Below are positions 5,589 through 6,148 of a DNA stretch of 6,148 bases, piece after piece; the first letter of the stretch is position 1; each line of letters opens with the position of its first letter. The translations under genes were made by a program, and so were the position numbers. Source of the stretch: Hyphomicrobiales bacterium (lineage in GTDB: Bacteria > Pseudomonadota > Alphaproteobacteria > Rhizobiales > GCA-2746425); NCBI GenBank assembly GCA_002746425.1, contig NVXB01000004.1:77673-83820 (forward strand), in the 5' to 3' direction. The notes under the pieces are model-generated. The model was not told the origin of the DNA. It did no database searches and saw only the letters and a program-made list of their open reading frames with translations.

Positions 5589-6148
5589 GTGAATACTTCT
5601 GTTATTGTCCAAACGGTGTATTTTAGATTTATACCGATTGGCTTGATATTGCTCAACTTCTTGGGCGGAGCTGCCAACGCAAGCGCTGTCGAAACAAATT
5701 GCACGTCTCTCATTGAAGGTTTCTCCACACGCATAGCATTGCCTAACGATGAACTATTACTCAGGTGCCTTCCGGCAATCCAATCGGGTGCTGAAGCAGG
5801 AAACATTAAAGCAGTTGTTGTCAAAGGATATATGAGCGGGCGCGGCGTTGGCATGAAGCGCTCGGCCCGCAATGCAAGAAAAGCGTTCGAGCTTGGAAGC
5901 AAAGCTGGCTTGCCCGTGGCGGACTATCTGCTTGGCTCTTTCTACATTGGTCGTTTGGGAGCAAGGTTGGATGATTTTCTAAAGGCAGAAAACTTGCTAA
6001 AAAAAGCCATCAAAGCCGGGGAACTATCGGCGAGCACCGCACTTGCTGAGCTTTACCGAAGCGGCAAACTGGGGGATAAGTCGGTTGATGAGATTGATCA
6101 ACTTTTTCAGCAATCTCCGACAACAGATACTGTCGCTCTGGTGGGCCG
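5589..6148 (+). CDS. Secreted Sel1-like repeat protein, 5' part (runs off right edge)
   Basis: A plus-strand frame of 186 codons is open from GTG (5589) to the right edge. The GTG lies 9 nt after an AGGA site, and no ATG is available upstream in this frame. Residues 1-33 make a Sec signal peptide: a short n-region, the hydrophobic core IPIGLILLNFLGG (15-27) and cleavage after ANASA, giving a periplasmic or exported product beginning VETNC. The mature part is made of helical pairs of Sel1/TPR type: GNIKAVVVKGYMSGRGVGMKR followed by ARKAFELGSKAGLPVADYLLGSFY (about 71-119), then KAENLLKKAIKAGELSASTALAELYRSGKLG (132-162). Such repeats bind partner proteins and are common in cell-envelope and regulatory factors; the partner is unknown. 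Two cysteines (38, 60) could form a disulfide. The coding call is firm and the Sel1 assignment likely. Confidence 0.75.
   Translation, partial: MNTSVIVQTVYFRFIPIGLILLNFLGGAANASAVETNCTSLIEGFSTRIALPNDELLLRCLPAIQSGAEAGNIKAVVVKGYMSGRGVGMKRSARNARKAFELGSKAGLPVADYLLGSFYIGRLGARLDDFLKAENLLKKAIKAGELSASTALAELYRSGKLGDKSVDEIDQLFQQSPTTDTVALVG

Noticed and set aside
5546..5902. Minus-strand 118-codon ORF opposite the Sel1-repeat gene
   Set aside because: The plus strand here encodes a signal peptide and Sel1-like repeats in a frame open to the window edge; the minus ORF shows no family features.
1..6148. CRISPR array, toxin-antitoxin pair, phage-defence genes or riboswitch
   Set aside because: No regularly spaced repeats, nuclease, helicase or paired small-gene signatures were seen, and no leader matches a riboswitch core that I can recognise.

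Overview
The window looks like chromosomal DNA of a moderate-GC Proteobacterium, most likely a marine-type alphaproteobacterium. This rests on the style of the BCCT transporter, on DUF6544-like and Sel1-like genes, and on a UDP-glucuronate decarboxylase; no single marker settles the lineage. Three compositional zones are visible: GC-balanced flanks (about 1-1030 and 3430-6148) and an AT-rich middle (about 1080-3430). Hand counts give 33/60 GC at 121-180, 15/60 at 1501-1560 and 36/60 at 4501-4560.

Left zone. The minus strand carries the 5' part of a membrane-anchored DUF6544-like gene that starts at a TTG (485) and runs off the left edge. Upstream of it are a short inverted repeat, copy A of a degenerate dispersed repeat, and a frameshifted relic of an IS5-type transposase that has lost its first catalytic Asp. 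Next comes a gene-free AT-rich stretch holding a 41-nt tRNA-like scar.

Middle zone. Two plus-strand genes overlap by ATGA and form one translationally coupled unit: a GT8 glycosyltransferase and a UDP-glucuronate decarboxylase (UDP-xylose synthase). The natural reading is that one gene makes UDP-xylose and the other transfers a sugar, possibly that xylose, to a surface glycan. AT content, flanking relics and the tRNA scar suggest horizontal acquisition.

Right zone. A complete BCCT-family betaine/choline-type transporter lies on the minus strand, with a strong ribosome binding site and a clear intrinsic terminator. Beyond it, on the plus strand, are copy B of the dispersed repeat inside a small doubtful ORF, a terminator-like hairpin at the end of that ORF, and the 5' part of a secreted Sel1-repeat protein that begins at GTG and runs off the right edge. 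The two repeat copies, in direct orientation, bracket everything from the transposase relic to the transporter.
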